NCBI RefSeq assembly: GCF_019635455.1 | Contig: NZ_JAHBZJ010000015.1 | Coordinates: 1-35,154 of the forward strand | From: Sphingomonas sp. | Lineage (GTDB): Bacteria > Pseudomonadota > Alphaproteobacteria > Sphingomonadales > Sphingomonadaceae | DNA: 35,154 nt | Reading direction: 5' to 3' | Shown: positions 17,171 to 25,503 of the stretch, in pieces | Position numbering within the stretch: position 1 is the stretch's first letter | Layout: the number at the start of each line of letters is the position of its first letter | Made by a program: the position numbers and the translations under genes | Notes under the pieces: generated by a model | Told to the model about the DNA's origin: nothing | What the model saw: the letters and a program-made list of their open reading frames with translations, nothing else | The model's database searches: none

Positions 17171-18607
17171 ATGACGCGCAACGGCCAGCGCCTCCTGATG
17201 CTGATCGACGACGAACCGGCGCAGCGCCGGCTGGTGGCGGCGATCGCCGCGCGCCGGGGATGGCGGACGATCTTTGCCGGTGACGGCGAAACCGCGCTGG
17301 CGACGCTCGGCACGCCGGACGGCATGGCGCTCGACGCGATCGTGCTCGATCACTGGGCGCCCGATCTCGACGCCGCCGCGCTGATCGCCGAACTGCGCGA
17401 CAACCGCCCGGCGTTGCCGATCCTGCTGCTCACCGCCAATGGCTCGGTCGTCGATGCGGTCCATGCGATGCGCGCCGGGGCCACCGATTTCCTGGTCAAG
17501 CCGCTGGCGGCCGAGCGGCTGCTCGCCGCGCTCGACGCGGCGGTCGGCGCCAAGGTCGCGGGCGAATTGCGTCCGCTCACCGAAAAGCTCACCGCCAATC
17601 TGGCCTTTGACGAAATCGTCGGCAGCGCGCCGCAATTCCGCGCCGCGCTCGCGATCGCGGCAAAGGCGGCGCGCGCGCGCGTGCCGGTGCTGGTCGAGGG
17701 CGAAAGCGGCGTCGGCAAGGAAGTGGTGGCCGAGGCGATCCACGCCGCCAGCCCGCGCCATTCGCGCCCGATGGTCACCGTCAATTGCGGCGCGATCCCC
17801 GCGAACCTGGTCGAATCCGAATTGTTCGGACATGAAAAGGGCGCCTTTACCGGCGCGTTCGAACGCAAGATCGGCCGGTTCCAGGAGGCCGATGGCGGCA
17901 CCATCTTCCTCGACGAAATCGGCGAAATGCCACTGGACGCACAGGTGAAGCTGCTGCGCGTGCTGCAATCGGGGGAGGTTCAGCCGATCGGCGCGCGCCA
18001 TTTCTCCCAGGTCGATGTCCGCGTCATCGCCGCCACCAACAAGACGCTGATGGCCGAGGTCGAGGCCGGCAATTTCCGTGAAGACCTCTATTACCGGCTC
18101 AACGTCGTTCAGGTGACGATCCCGCCCCTGCGCGAGCGCGGCGGGGACATCGCCCCGCTCGCCCGCCATCTGCTCGGCCGGATCGCGCAACAGCCGGGTC
18201 TGCGGCCGCTCGGCATCACCGACGACGCGATCACGCTGCTCGGCAGCTATGACTGGCCCGGCAATGTCCGCCAGCTTCAGAACGCACTGTTCCGCGCCGC
18301 CGTGCTCTGCGACGGCGACGCGCTGACCCGCGCCGATTTCCCGCAGATCGCCCAGCTCGCCAGCGGTCGTCCCGCCGGTGGCGCCCCGGCCGGCAATGGC
18401 GGTGGCGCGGCGCAGGGCGCCGGCGTCACCCTGTATCGCGCCGACGGCAATCTGCGCGCGCTGGAGGAGATCGAGGCCGATGTCATCCGGCTCGCCATCG
18501 GCCATTATCGCGGCCGCATGACGGAAGTCGCGCGCCGGCTCGGCATCGGCCGCTCGACCCTCTATCGCAAACTGGGCGAACTGGGGATCGATCAGAACGC
18601 GGCCTGA
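17171..18607 (+). CDS. Sigma-54-dependent response regulator (NtrC type)
   Basis: A 478-residue activator of sigma-54 RNA polymerase. The receiver spans residues about 8-120, with acidic pair Asp13/Asp14, phospho-acceptor Asp60 (VLDHWAPD), a Thr in LLLTANGS and Lys110 (LVKPL). The AAA+ domain has Walker A GESGVGKE at 177-184, an intact sigma-54 contact loop GAFTGA at 224-229, Walker B GGTIFLDEIGE and arginine-finger region FREDLYYRLNVV. The C-terminus is a Fis-type helix-turn-helix, MTEVARRLGIGRSTLYRKL. The ATG at 17171 follows GGGG and no homology lies upstream. No histidine kinase is encoded in the window, so the signal is unknown. It is divergent from the pnt operon. Confidence 0.94.
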   Translation: MTRNGQRLLMLIDDEPAQRRLVAAIAARRGWRTIFAGDGETALATLGTPDGMALDAIVLDHWAPDLDAAALIAELRDNRPALPILLLTANGSVVDAVHAMRAGATDFLVKPLAAERLLAALDAAVGAKVAGELRPLTEKLTANLAFDEIVGSAPQFRAALAIAAKAARARVPVLVEGESGVGKEVVAEAIHAASPRHSRPMVTVNCGAIPANLVESELFGHEKGAFTGAFERKIGRFQEADGGTIFLDEIGEMPLDAQVKLLRVLQSGEVQPIGARHFSQVDVRVIAATNKTLMAEVEAGNFREDLYYRLNVVQVTIPPLRERGGDIAPLARHLLGRIAQQPGLRPLGITDDAITLLGSYDWPGNVRQLQNALFRAAVLCDGDALTRADFPQIAQLASGRPAGGAPAGNGGGAAQGAGVTLYRADGNLRALEEIEADVIRLAIGHYRGRMTEVARRLGIGRSTLYRKLGELGIDQNAA

Positions 18608-18710
18608 ACCGGTCCGCCCGGATCGATATTCGGCGCCTGTCGGAAACGATCACGCGGACCGGGTCCGGCGACCGCTTCCCCCCGGGCGCATCAGCGCCTA
18701 AGGCATCGAC

Positions 18711-19469
18711 ATGCGGCAATTCAGCGGAAAGACGGCGCTCGTCACGGGTGCGGCCTCGGGCATCGGTCTTGCGGTTGCGCGCTACCTGGCGGCGCAGGGC
18801 GCGGCGCGACTTATCCTGGTCGATCGCGACGAAGCCGCACTGGCCGCGGCGGCATTCGGCGCCGAAACCGTCCGCATCGCGGGCGACGTTGCCGACCCGG
18901 CGCTGTGGGATCGGATCGACCTTGCCGGCCTCGATCACGCCGTCGTCAATGCCGGGGTCGCGGGCGCGGGCATGATCGCCGATCTCGACTTCGCCGAATG
19001 GCGGCGCATCCTCTCCATCAACCTGGATGGCGCCTTCCTCACCCTTCAGGCCGCGATGCGCGCGATGGCGGCCAGATCCGAAGCGGGCGGGGGCAGCATC
19101 GTCCTGACCGCATCGGCGGCGGGCGTGAAGGCGGAGGCCGGGGTCGCCGCCTATGGCTGCTCGAAAGCCGCGCTGATCCACCTCGCAAAGGTCGCGGCGA
19201 AAGAGGGAGCACCGCACGGCATCCGGGTCAATGCGATCGCCCCCGCCGGGGTCGAAACGCCGGTCTGGGACGCGGTTCCCCTGTTCGCGCAGCGCGCCGC
19301 CGAAATCGGCCGCGACGCGGCGTTCGCCGAAATGGCCCGCATCGCCACACCGCTCGGCCGCTATGCGAAGCCGGACGAGATCGCGGCGCAGATCGCCTTC
19401 CTGCTCGGCGACGGCTCCGCGCTGGTGACGGGCGCCACGCTGGTCAGCGACGGCGGCTATACGCTTTAA
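18711..19469 (+). CDS. SDR-family NAD(P)-dependent oxidoreductase
   Basis: A 252-residue classical short-chain dehydrogenase. The nucleotide motif is TGAASGIG at 12-19, with VDRDE after beta-2 (an Asp here usually favours NAD+), VVNAG at 78-82, and the catalytic set Ser135, Tyr148 and Lys152 (YGCSK). The C-terminus DGSALVTGATLVSDGGYTL is typical of the 3-oxoacyl-ACP reductase-like and glucose-dehydrogenase-like groups. It starts 103 bp after the response regulator on the same strand and is not clearly part of an operon. The substrate cannot be assigned. Confidence 0.9.
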   Translation: MRQFSGKTALVTGAASGIGLAVARYLAAQGAARLILVDRDEAALAAAAFGAETVRIAGDVADPALWDRIDLAGLDHAVVNAGVAGAGMIADLDFAEWRRILSINLDGAFLTLQAAMRAMAARSEAGGGSIVLTASAAGVKAEAGVAAYGCSKAALIHLAKVAAKEGAPHGIRVNAIAPAGVETPVWDAVPLFAQRAAEIGRDAAFAEMARIATPLGRYAKPDEIAAQIAFLLGDGSALVTGATLVSDGGYTL

Positions 19470-19530
19470 GGGCGGCGCGCAGTCCGGGCGGGGACTGGCG
19501 AAACTGTCATGCGCTCCCATATCGGGGGTG

Positions 19531-20073
19531 ATGCTGCGAATCCTGTTCGTCCTGTTCGGTTTCATCGCGCTGGTCGTGGTCGGGCTGATGGTGCTGGCCG
19601 CGGGTGCGATCGCGCTCGGCATCGTCGTTGGCACGCGCCGGCTGCGCGCACGGCTTGCCGCGTTCAAATTCGCGCGGCTGCGCGACACCGATCCCGCCGA
19701 TCCGCTCGATGCCGCCTGGACGCGCGCCGCGCACGAGGCCGACTGGGCGGTCAGCCGCATCGCCACCGCGCGGAGCAGCTGTGCGCGGCTGATCGCGCTT
19801 GCGGATGCCGATCCGCTTGCGGCCGACGCCGTCGATTGGGCGAATGTCGTGCGCCGCCGTGTTCCCGATCTGGTCGCCGCCTGTCTGGACGAATGCGCCG
19901 ACGCCACCCCCGCCGAACGGCGCAGCAACCTGGAGGATCTGGTCGATAGCCTCGAAAAGATCGGCGCCGAGGCCGAGCGCCGCCGCGATCGCTTTCGCGG
20001 CGCCAAGGTCAGCGCATTTCACGTCCAGCGCGCCTATGTCGATGCGCGCACGCGTCAGGATCCGTTGGGCTGA
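19531..20073 (+). CDS. Membrane-anchored hypothetical protein
   Basis: About 180 residues. One or two N-terminal membrane segments (RILFVLFGFIALVVVGLMVL and the following AAGAIALGIVVG) lead into a charged, helical cytoplasmic-type domain with two cysteine-containing stretches (ARSSCARLIAL and VAACLDECAD) and a coiled-coil-like ERRSNLEDLVDSLEKIGAE. No known family is recognised. The ATG at 19531 and a GTG at 19528 are both possible; the GGGGG run just before them is very close, so the start is uncertain by one codon. It is convergent with folP, only 19 bp away. Confidence 0.65.
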   Translation: MLRILFVLFGFIALVVVGLMVLAAGAIALGIVVGTRRLRARLAAFKFARLRDTDPADPLDAAWTRAAHEADWAVSRIATARSSCARLIALADADPLAADAVDWANVVRRRVPDLVAACLDECADATPAERRSNLEDLVDSLEKIGAEAERRRDRFRGAKVSAFHVQRAYVDARTRQDPLG

Positions 20074-20092
20074 TCGGTCCGGCTGATCCGGC

Positions 20093-21181
20093 CTACCGCC
20101 CCACCAGCGCCGCGTCGCGCAGGCCGCGCCAGATGCGCAGCGCCTGGACCGTTTCCGGCACGTCATGCACCCGCAGCAGCTGCACCCCCAGCTCCGCGCC
20201 CTTCATCGCCAGCGCCAGCGATCCACCCAGCCGCTGGTCCACCGGCGCCTCGTTCGACAATGCGCCGACGATCCGCTTGCGGCTCGCCCCCAGCAGGATC
20301 GGCACGCCCAGTCCGTGGAACAGCGCCAGGCCGTTGAGCAGGGCCAGATTGTCGGACAGCGCCTTGCCGAACCCGATGCCGGGATCGGCGATGATCCGCG
20401 CGCGATCGACGCCCGCCGCGACCACCGCCTCGATCCGCGCCTCCAGCCAGTCATACACCTCGACCAGCGGATCGCCATAGCCGCCCGCGCCCGCCGCGCC
20501 GCGCCGGGGGTCGGCCGCGTGCATCAGCACCACCGGGCATCCCGCGCGCGCCACCACCTCCAGCGCGCGGTCGTCCCACAGCAGCGCGGACACATCGTTC
20601 ACCAGCTGTGCGCCCGCCGCCAGCGCCGCCTCCATCACCCCGGCCTTGCGGGTATCGGCCGAGACCGGGATGCCGCTGCGCGCCAGCCGCTCGACCACCG
20701 GGACGATGCGGGCGATCTCGTCCCCCTCCCACACGTCCTGCGCGCCCGGGCGGGTCGATTCGCCCCCGACATCGACGATCGCCGCACCGGTCGCCGCCAT
20801 ATCGACCCCCGCACCCGCCGCCGCGCCGGGATCACCCAGATGCCGCCCGCCGTCGGAAAAGCTGTCGGGCGTCATGTTGAGGATGCCCATCACCTGCGGC
20901 TGGTCGAACCGCAGCACGCGCTCGCCCAGATGCAGGGGCGGGCGGGGCGCGACGATCCGTGCCATCAGCGCCGCGATTCGCGGATCGTCGGGCAGGTCGG
21001 CGACCGGCACCGTCGCCTGCACGATGCGCCGCCCTCCGGCCGCGGCGATCACCTCACAGGCGGAAAACCACAGCAGCCCGCCGGCCAGTCGCGCCAGCTC
21101 GCCATCGCGCCCGATCGGGCTATCGGCGAACTGCACCGGGCGAAGATAGAGCCGCGCATCGGCGGGCAGGTCGATCGTCAT
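20093..21181 (-). CDS. folP: Dihydropteroate synthase
   Basis: A 362-residue DHPS, which joins 6-hydroxymethyl-dihydropterin pyrophosphate to p-aminobenzoate and is the target of sulfonamides. The signatures are [15 protein letters not shown] (98-112), [16 protein letters not shown], the DPGIGFGK loop and LGASRKR. The catalytic core begins near residue 95 and is preceded by an extension ([20 protein letters not shown] onward) that makes the protein longer than the usual 280 residues. The ATG at 21181 overlaps the stop of the VOC gene (ATGA), and the three genes 22592-20093 form a coupled minus-strand set. Confidence 0.95.
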   Translation of the reverse strand: MTIDLPADARLYLRPVQFADSPIGRDGELARLAGGLLWFSACEVIAAAGGRRIVQATVPVADLPDDPRIAALMARIVAPRPPLHLGERVLRFDQPQVMGILNMTPDSFSDGGRHLGDPGAAAGAGVDMAATGAAIVDVGGESTRPGAQDVWEGDEIARIVPVVERLARSGIPVSADTRKAGVMEAALAAGAQLVNDVSALLWDDRALEVVARAGCPVVLMHAADPRRGAAGAGGYGDPLVEVYDWLEARIEAVVAAGVDRARIIADPGIGFGKALSDNLALLNGLALFHGLGVPILLGASRKRIVGALSNEAPVDQRLGGSLALAMKGAELGVQLLRVHDVPETVQALRIWRGLRDAALVGR

Positions 21182-21597
21182 GTCGCGAACAGCTGCGCCA
21201 GGTCGCGAAACGCCTTGAACTCGAGCGCGTTGCCGGCCGGATCGTACAGGAACATCGTCGCCTGCTCGCCCGGCTTTCCGGCGAAGCGTACATGCGGCTC
21301 GATCACGAACGCCGTCCCCGCATCGCTCAGCCGCACCGCCAGCGACTCCCACTCGCCCCAATCGAGCACCAGCCCGAAATGCGGCACCGGCACCTCGTCC
21401 CCGTCCACCGCATTGCGCGCGCGCACCCCGGCGCCCGCGCCCCGGTGCAGGACCAGCTGATGCCCGCGCAGGTCGAAATCGATCCAGTGTCCCGGATCCT
21501 CCCGCCCCTGGGGGCAGCCGAGCAGCCCGCCGTAAAAGGCGCGCCCCGCCTCCAGGTCATCGACCGGGATCGCCAGGTGGAAGCGGGGGATAGTCAT
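21178..21597 (-). CDS. VOC-superfamily (glyoxalase-like) protein
   Basis: A 139-residue vicinal-oxygen-chelate protein. The start [20 protein letters not shown] and the later [17 protein letters not shown] and [15 protein letters not shown] show the paired beta-alpha-beta-beta-beta modules. His in FHLAIP, His in VPHFG and Glu in ALEFKAF are candidate metal ligands. Relatives are annotated as dioxygenase-like or glyoxalase-like proteins of unknown substrate. The ATG at 21597 overlaps the upstream stop (ATGA) and a second ATG lies at 21603. It is translationally coupled to both the hydroxyacid dehydrogenase and folP. Confidence 0.88.
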   Translation of the reverse strand: MTIPRFHLAIPVDDLEAGRAFYGGLLGCPQGREDPGHWIDFDLRGHQLVLHRGAGAGVRARNAVDGDEVPVPHFGLVLDWGEWESLAVRLSDAGTAFVIEPHVRFAGKPGEQATMFLYDPAGNALEFKAFRDLAQLFAT

Positions 21598-22592
21598 GCC
21601 CATCCGTCCAGCACCTGATCGGGCGGGCGGTGGCCATGCGACCAGAACTGGATGTTGGCGATCACCTTGTCGCCCGTCGCCTGCCGCCCCTCCAGCGTCG
21701 CCGACCCCATATGCGGCGTCATCACGACATTGGGCAGCGCCAGCAGGCGCGGATCGATCTGCGGTTCGAACCGCCACACGTCCAGCCCGGCGCCGGCCAG
21801 CCGTCGCCCTTCAAGCGCGTCGATCATCGCGTCCTCATCGACGATGCCCCCGCGCGAGGCGTTGATGAGATAGACCTGCGGTCCCAGCAACGCGATGCGC
21901 CGCGCGTCGATCAGATCGCGGCTGTCGTCGTTCAGCGGGGTGTGGATCGTCAGAATGTCGATCCGCCCCAGCATCGCATCGAGATTGGAGTGAAATTCCG
22001 CGCCCAGTTCCGCCTCCACGACCTTGGGCAGGCGATTGCGGTTGTGATAATGGATGTCCAGTCCGAACGCGCGCGCGCGTCGCGCCACCGCCTGGCCGAT
22101 CCGGCCCATGCCGACGATGCCCAGCTTCTTGCCGCCGATGCGGTGGCCCAGCATCCCGCCGGGCGACCACCCCTTCCACTGGCCCGATCGCACCAGCTTC
22201 TCGCCCTCCGCCAGCCGGCGCGGGACCGAAATGATCAGCGCCATCGTCATGTCGGCGGTATCCTCGGTCAGCACGCCGGGGGTGTTGGTCACGACGATGC
22301 CCCTGGCGCGTGCCGCCTTCAGGTCGATATGGTTCACGCCCGCGCCGAAATTCGCGATCAGCTTCAACCGGTCGCCCGCGCCCTCGATCAGCGCCGCGTC
22401 GATCGTGTCGGTCACGGTCGGCACCAGCACGTCGCAATCGGCCATCGCCGTCGCCAGCGCGGCACGGTCCATCCCCGCATCCGCCTGGTTCGGTACGGTG
22501 TCGAACAGCTCGACCATCCGCGCGACGGTGGTGTCGGGCAGTTCGCGGGTGACGACGACACGGGGGCGGGCGGGTCGGGGCGTCTGTGCCAT
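21594..22592 (-). CDS. D-2-hydroxyacid dehydrogenase (glyoxylate/hydroxypyruvate reductase type)
   Basis: A 332-residue NAD(P)-dependent dehydrogenase. The Rossmann motif is [16 protein letters not shown] (GMGRIG at 161-166), and the catalytic triad is Arg247 (NASRGG), Glu276 (WRFEP) and His294 (TPHMGSAT). [11 protein letters not shown] at 81-91 is the substrate-loop region. It probably interconverts glyoxylate with glycolate, or hydroxypyruvate with glycerate. The ATG at 22592 fits the normal family start; in-frame starts at 22613 and 22628 add non-conserved residues. The stop overlaps the VOC start. Confidence 0.93.
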   Translation of the reverse strand: MAQTPRPARPRVVVTRELPDTTVARMVELFDTVPNQADAGMDRAALATAMADCDVLVPTVTDTIDAALIEGAGDRLKLIANFGAGVNHIDLKAARARGIVVTNTPGVLTEDTADMTMALIISVPRRLAEGEKLVRSGQWKGWSPGGMLGHRIGGKKLGIVGMGRIGQAVARRARAFGLDIHYHNRNRLPKVVEAELGAEFHSNLDAMLGRIDILTIHTPLNDDSRDLIDARRIALLGPQVYLINASRGGIVDEDAMIDALEGRRLAGAGLDVWRFEPQIDPRLLALPNVVMTPHMGSATLEGRQATGDKVIANIQFWSHGHRPPDQVLDGWA

Positions 22593-22687
22593 GCCGGACC
22601 GATTGGCCCCCATGCCGCCGCCAGTCAACGGTTGATGCGCGCCCGCCCCCTCCCCTAGAACCGGTCCGAAGCCGATCGGGGGATTCG

Positions 22688-23182
22688 ATGTCGTTGCGGA
22701 TGCGTTTGGGATTGTCGCTGGTCGTGCTGCTGGGACTGGGATCCGCCGCGATCGCCGACGCCTGGGCGCAGCAGCGCAAGCCCCCCTATTACGCCTCGAT
22801 CTCGGCCGGAAAGGCGCGGATGCGCACCGGCCCCGGGCGCAACTATCCCGCCAGCTGGCTCTATGTCCGCGCCGACCTGCCGGTGAAGGTGGTCGAAGTA
22901 TATAATGACTGGCGCAAGGTCGAGGATCCGGACGGCACCCAGGGGTGGATGCTCGTCGCGCTCCTCTCTGCCACCCGCACCGCGATCGTCACCGGATCGG
23001 TGATCGAAATGCGCGACACGCCACGCTTTGCGGGCAGGATCAACTGGCGCGCCGCCCCCGGCGTGGTGGGGCGGATCAGCAAGTGCCAGCGCGGCTGGTG
23101 CTGGTTCGACGTGCGCGGGCGCGGCGGCTATGTCGAACAGAACCGCATCTGGGGAACCGATCCGGGCGAAGAGGTTCCCTGA
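22688..23182 (+). CDS. Secreted bacterial SH3-domain protein
   Basis: A 164-residue protein with a signal peptide (MSLRMRLGL, then the hydrophobic SLVVLLGLGSAAIADA; likely cleavage after AWA). The mature part carries two SH3-like repeats: ASISAGKARMRTGPGRNYPA with YNDWRKVEDPDGTQGWM, and a second one, GSVIEMRDTPRFAGRIN with CQRGWCWFDVRGRGGYVEQN. Such SH3_4-type domains bind envelope ligands, often peptidoglycan, but the function is not known. The two cysteines flanking the second tryptophan may form a disulfide. The ATG at 22688 is divergent from the hydroxyacid dehydrogenase. Confidence 0.9.
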   Translation: MSLRMRLGLSLVVLLGLGSAAIADAWAQQRKPPYYASISAGKARMRTGPGRNYPASWLYVRADLPVKVVEVYNDWRKVEDPDGTQGWMLVALLSATRTAIVTGSVIEMRDTPRFAGRINWRAAPGVVGRISKCQRGWCWFDVRGRGGYVEQNRIWGTDPGEEVP

Positions 23183-23186
23183 CGCG

Positions 23187-23207
23187 CCGGGGTCGGCCGC
23201 ACCCCGG
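23187..23207. terminator. Hairpin between convergent genes
   Basis: Arms CCGGGGT and ACCCCGG pair over 7 bases around a 7-base loop, in the 49-bp gap between the convergent SH3 and thiolase genes. There is no T-run on either side, so it may be a weak or Rho-assisted bidirectional terminator. Confidence 0.4.
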
Positions 23208-23231
23208 AGCCTGCTACGCGGCCACCGCGGC

Positions 23232-24419
23232 TCAGTTCATCAGTTCCAGCGCCACCGCCGTCGCCTCGCCGCCGCCGATGCACAGCGACGCCATGCCGCG
23301 CTTCTGCCCGCCATTCTGCATCGCCGCGATCAGCGTCGCCATGATCCGCGCGCCGCTCGCGCCGATCGGATGACCCATCGCGCACGCTCCGCCATTGACG
23401 TTCAGCACCTCGTGCGAAATGCCCAGATCGCGCATCGCGATCATCGCGACGACCGCGAACGCCTCGTTCACCTCGAACAGATCGACATCGCCGATCTGCC
23501 ACCCCGCCTTGTCGAGCGCCTTTTGCATCGCGGCGACCGGCGCGGTGGTGAAACGGGCGGGGGCGTGCGCGTGACCGGCATGCGCGACCAGCCGCGCGAC
23601 CGGGGTAAGGCCCAGTTTTTCCGCGACCGACGCGCGGGTCATCACCAGCGCCGCCGCGCCGTCCGAAATCGACGATGCGTTCGCGGCGGTGATCGTGCCG
23701 TCCTTGGCAAAGGCCGCCTTCAGCGTCGGGATCTTGGCCGGGTCGCCCTTGGCGGGTTGTTCGTCCCGGTCGATGGTGACCACGCCCTTGCGGGTCCGGA
23801 TCTCGACCGGAACGATTTCCCGGTCGAACCCACCCGATTGCTGCGCGCGCTGCGCCCGGGTCAGGCTGGCGATGGCGAAATCGTCCTGCGCCTGGCGGGT
23901 GAACTGATATTCGGTGGCGATCTCTTCAGCGAACGTCCCCATCGCCCGGCCCGGCTCATAGGCATCCTCCAGCCCGTCGAGGAACATGTGATCGTACAGC
24001 CGGTCATGCCCGATCCGTGCGCCGCTGCGATGCTTGAGCGACAGATAGGGCGCGTTGGTCATGCTCTCCAGCCCGCCGGCGATGATCATGTCGGCCGATC
24101 CGGCGGCCAGCGCGTCGGACGCCATGATCGCCGCCTGCATGCCCGATCCGCACATCTTGTTGACCGTCGTCGCCTCGATATGCTGCGGCAGCCCGGCGCG
24201 GATCGCCGCCTGCCGCGCCGGCGCCTGGCCAAGGCCGGCGGGGAGCACACAGCCCATATAGATGCGATCGATCGCCTCTCCCTTCAGCCCGGCGCGCTCG
24301 ACCGCCGCGCCGACCGCGGTCGCGCCCAGCTGCGTCGCCGTGGCATCGGCCAGCGCGCCCTGCATGCTTCCCATCGGCGTGCGGGCATAGGAAAGGATGA
24401 CGACGGGATCGGTGGACAT
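23232..24419 (-). CDS. Acetyl-CoA acetyltransferase (thiolase, PhaA/AtoB type)
   Basis: A complete 395-residue thiolase with Cys90 (NKMCGSGMQA), His350 (MGHPIGASG) and Cys380 (LCIGGGEA). MKHRSGARIGHD-like residues after NAPYLSL are typical of biosynthetic acetoacetyl-CoA thiolases, which condense two acetyl-CoA. It is closely related to the partial thiolase at 1-669. A good GGAGAGG lies 6 bp before the ATG. It stands alone, with convergent and divergent neighbours, so it is likely a housekeeping copy. Confidence 0.95.
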   Translation of the reverse strand: MSTDPVVILSYARTPMGSMQGALADATATQLGATAVGAAVERAGLKGEAIDRIYMGCVLPAGLGQAPARQAAIRAGLPQHIEATTVNKMCGSGMQAAIMASDALAAGSADMIIAGGLESMTNAPYLSLKHRSGARIGHDRLYDHMFLDGLEDAYEPGRAMGTFAEEIATEYQFTRQAQDDFAIASLTRAQRAQQSGGFDREIVPVEIRTRKGVVTIDRDEQPAKGDPAKIPTLKAAFAKDGTITAANASSISDGAAALVMTRASVAEKLGLTPVARLVAHAGHAHAPARFTTAPVAAMQKALDKAGWQIGDVDLFEVNEAFAVVAMIAMRDLGISHEVLNVNGGACAMGHPIGASGARIMATLIAAMQNGGQKRGMASLCIGGGEATAVALELMN

Positions 24420-24449
24420 GAAAGCCTCTCCAGGAGTTTGTGTCCGGGC

Positions 24450-24478
24450 GATCTAGGCGCACGCCTTCGCAAATGCAA
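24450..24478 (-). promoter_or_regulatory. Candidate promoter of the stand-alone thiolase gene
   Basis: On the minus strand, -35 TTGCAT (24478-24473) and -10 TAGATC (24455-24450) have a 17-base spacer. The expected transcript start is about 25 bases before the thiolase ATG. This was judged by eye only. Confidence 0.35.
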
Positions 24479-24489
24479 AAGGGAGAGCG

Positions 24490-24741
24490 ATGATGGAACC
24501 GGTCGATATCCTCAAATGGTTCGCGTCGATCAGCGGCATCATCGCGGCGTTCATGGTCAGCCTCGACAATGGCCGCCGCGTGACGGGCTGGGGCTTCGCG
24601 CTGTTCGTCGCCTCTTCGATCGCATGGATCAGCGGCGCGCTGATGTCCGGCGACGAACCGCTGATGTCCCAGAATCTCGTGCTGTTCGGCATCAACATCT
24701 TCGGCGTCTATCGCTACCTGATCCGGAAAAAGGGCGCATGA
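24490..24741 (+). CDS. Small membrane protein of unknown function
   Basis: An 83-residue protein with three hydrophobic segments: WFASISGIIAAFMVSL, GWGFALFVASSIAWISGAL and NLVLFGINIFGVYRYLI, ending in RKKGA. The layout of short helices with GWGF and the final IFGVYRYL recalls small PnuC-like or YgjV-like membrane proteins, but no function follows. AGGGAG lies just upstream of two consecutive ATG codons, 24490 and 24493; the second has better spacing. The stop overlaps the start of the prepilin peptidase gene (ATGA at 24738-24741), so the two are co-translated. Confidence 0.72.
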   Translation: MMEPVDILKWFASISGIIAAFMVSLDNGRRVTGWGFALFVASSIAWISGALMSGDEPLMSQNLVLFGINIFGVYRYLIRKKGA

Positions 24742-25493
24742 CTGATCCGCTTCCGCACTGGGCATGGCCGGTCGTGCTGGGAGGGCTTGGCCTGATGTTT
24801 GGCAGCTTCATCGCCACGCTGGTGCGCCGCTGGCCCGAGGGGCGAACCGCCATGCGCGGGCGATCCGAGTGCGAATCGTGCCGCAAATCGCTTCACGCCC
24901 ATGAACTTGTTCCGCTGATGAGCTACGCGTTGCAGCGCGGCCGGTGCCGGGCGTGCGGCGCGCCGATCCATGCGAGCCATGCCGCGATCGAGGGCGGCGC
25001 GATGCTGGTCGGCGCCGCCGCCGGCTTCGTCATGCCGGGATGGGAAGGGCTGTCGGGGGCGCTGTTCGGCTGGCTGCTGCTCACCCTTGCCGCGCTCGAC
25101 CTTGCCGCCTTCTGGTTGCCGAACGTGCTGACCGGGCTGCTCGCGCTCACCGGCCTGATCGATGGCGTGTTCTTCCTGCCCGGCTGGATCGACCGGCTGG
25201 CCGGGGGACTGATCGGCTTTGGCCTGTTGTGGCTCACCGCCTTCACCTATCGCCGGATCCGCGGTCGGGACGGCATGGGCGGCGGAGACCCGAAGATGTT
25301 CGCGGGCATCGGCCTGTGGCTGGGCGCGACCATGCTCGCTCCGGTGCTGTTCGCGGCCAGCGTGATCGGCATCGGCGTCGCGCTGGCGCTGCGCATCGCG
25401 GGGCGCGAAATGGGGATGACCAGTCGCCTGCCGCTCGGCACGCTGCTGGCGCTCGCGGCCTTTCCCGCCTGGCTGTATCAGGCCGCGCTCTGA
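24738..25493 (+). CDS. Prepilin peptidase (type IV, A24 aspartic family)
   Basis: A 251-residue inner-membrane protease that cleaves, and in full-length forms methylates, type IV prepilins and type II secretion pseudopilins. Features are the N-terminal GSFIATLVRRWP, a zinc-type Cys tetrad (Cys45, Cys48, Cys70, Cys73), the first catalytic Asp121 (LDLAAFWLPN) and the second, Asp184, in the GGGDPKMF motif. Hydrophobic helices fill the rest. The presence of the Cys tetrad suggests the bifunctional PilD/GspO form. No pilus or secretion genes are near, so substrates are encoded elsewhere. The frame is open far upstream, but only the part from 24738 is coding. Confidence 0.92.
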   Translation: MTDPLPHWAWPVVLGGLGLMFGSFIATLVRRWPEGRTAMRGRSECESCRKSLHAHELVPLMSYALQRGRCRACGAPIHASHAAIEGGAMLVGAAAGFVMPGWEGLSGALFGWLLLTLAALDLAAFWLPNVLTGLLALTGLIDGVFFLPGWIDRLAGGLIGFGLLWLTAFTYRRIRGRDGMGGGDPKMFAGIGLWLGATMLAPVLFAASVIGIGVALALRIAGREMGMTSRLPLGTLLALAAFPAWLYQAAL

Positions 25494-25503
25494 CGCGCCC
25501 GCG

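Noticed and set aside
20074..20092. Short CCGG repeats between the convergent hypothetical gene and folP as a terminator
   Set aside because: The arms are only 4 bp and are expected by chance at this GC content.
23232..24419. Recent duplication of the thiolase shared with bases 1-669
   Set aside because: The two proteins are clearly paralogous but differ at many positions, so there is no sign of a recent copy or of gene conversion.
23028..24737. Very long plus-strand frame leading into the prepilin peptidase
   Set aside because: This part lies antisense to the thiolase and across the small membrane protein gene. Only the part from 24738 has peptidase motifs and a coupled start.
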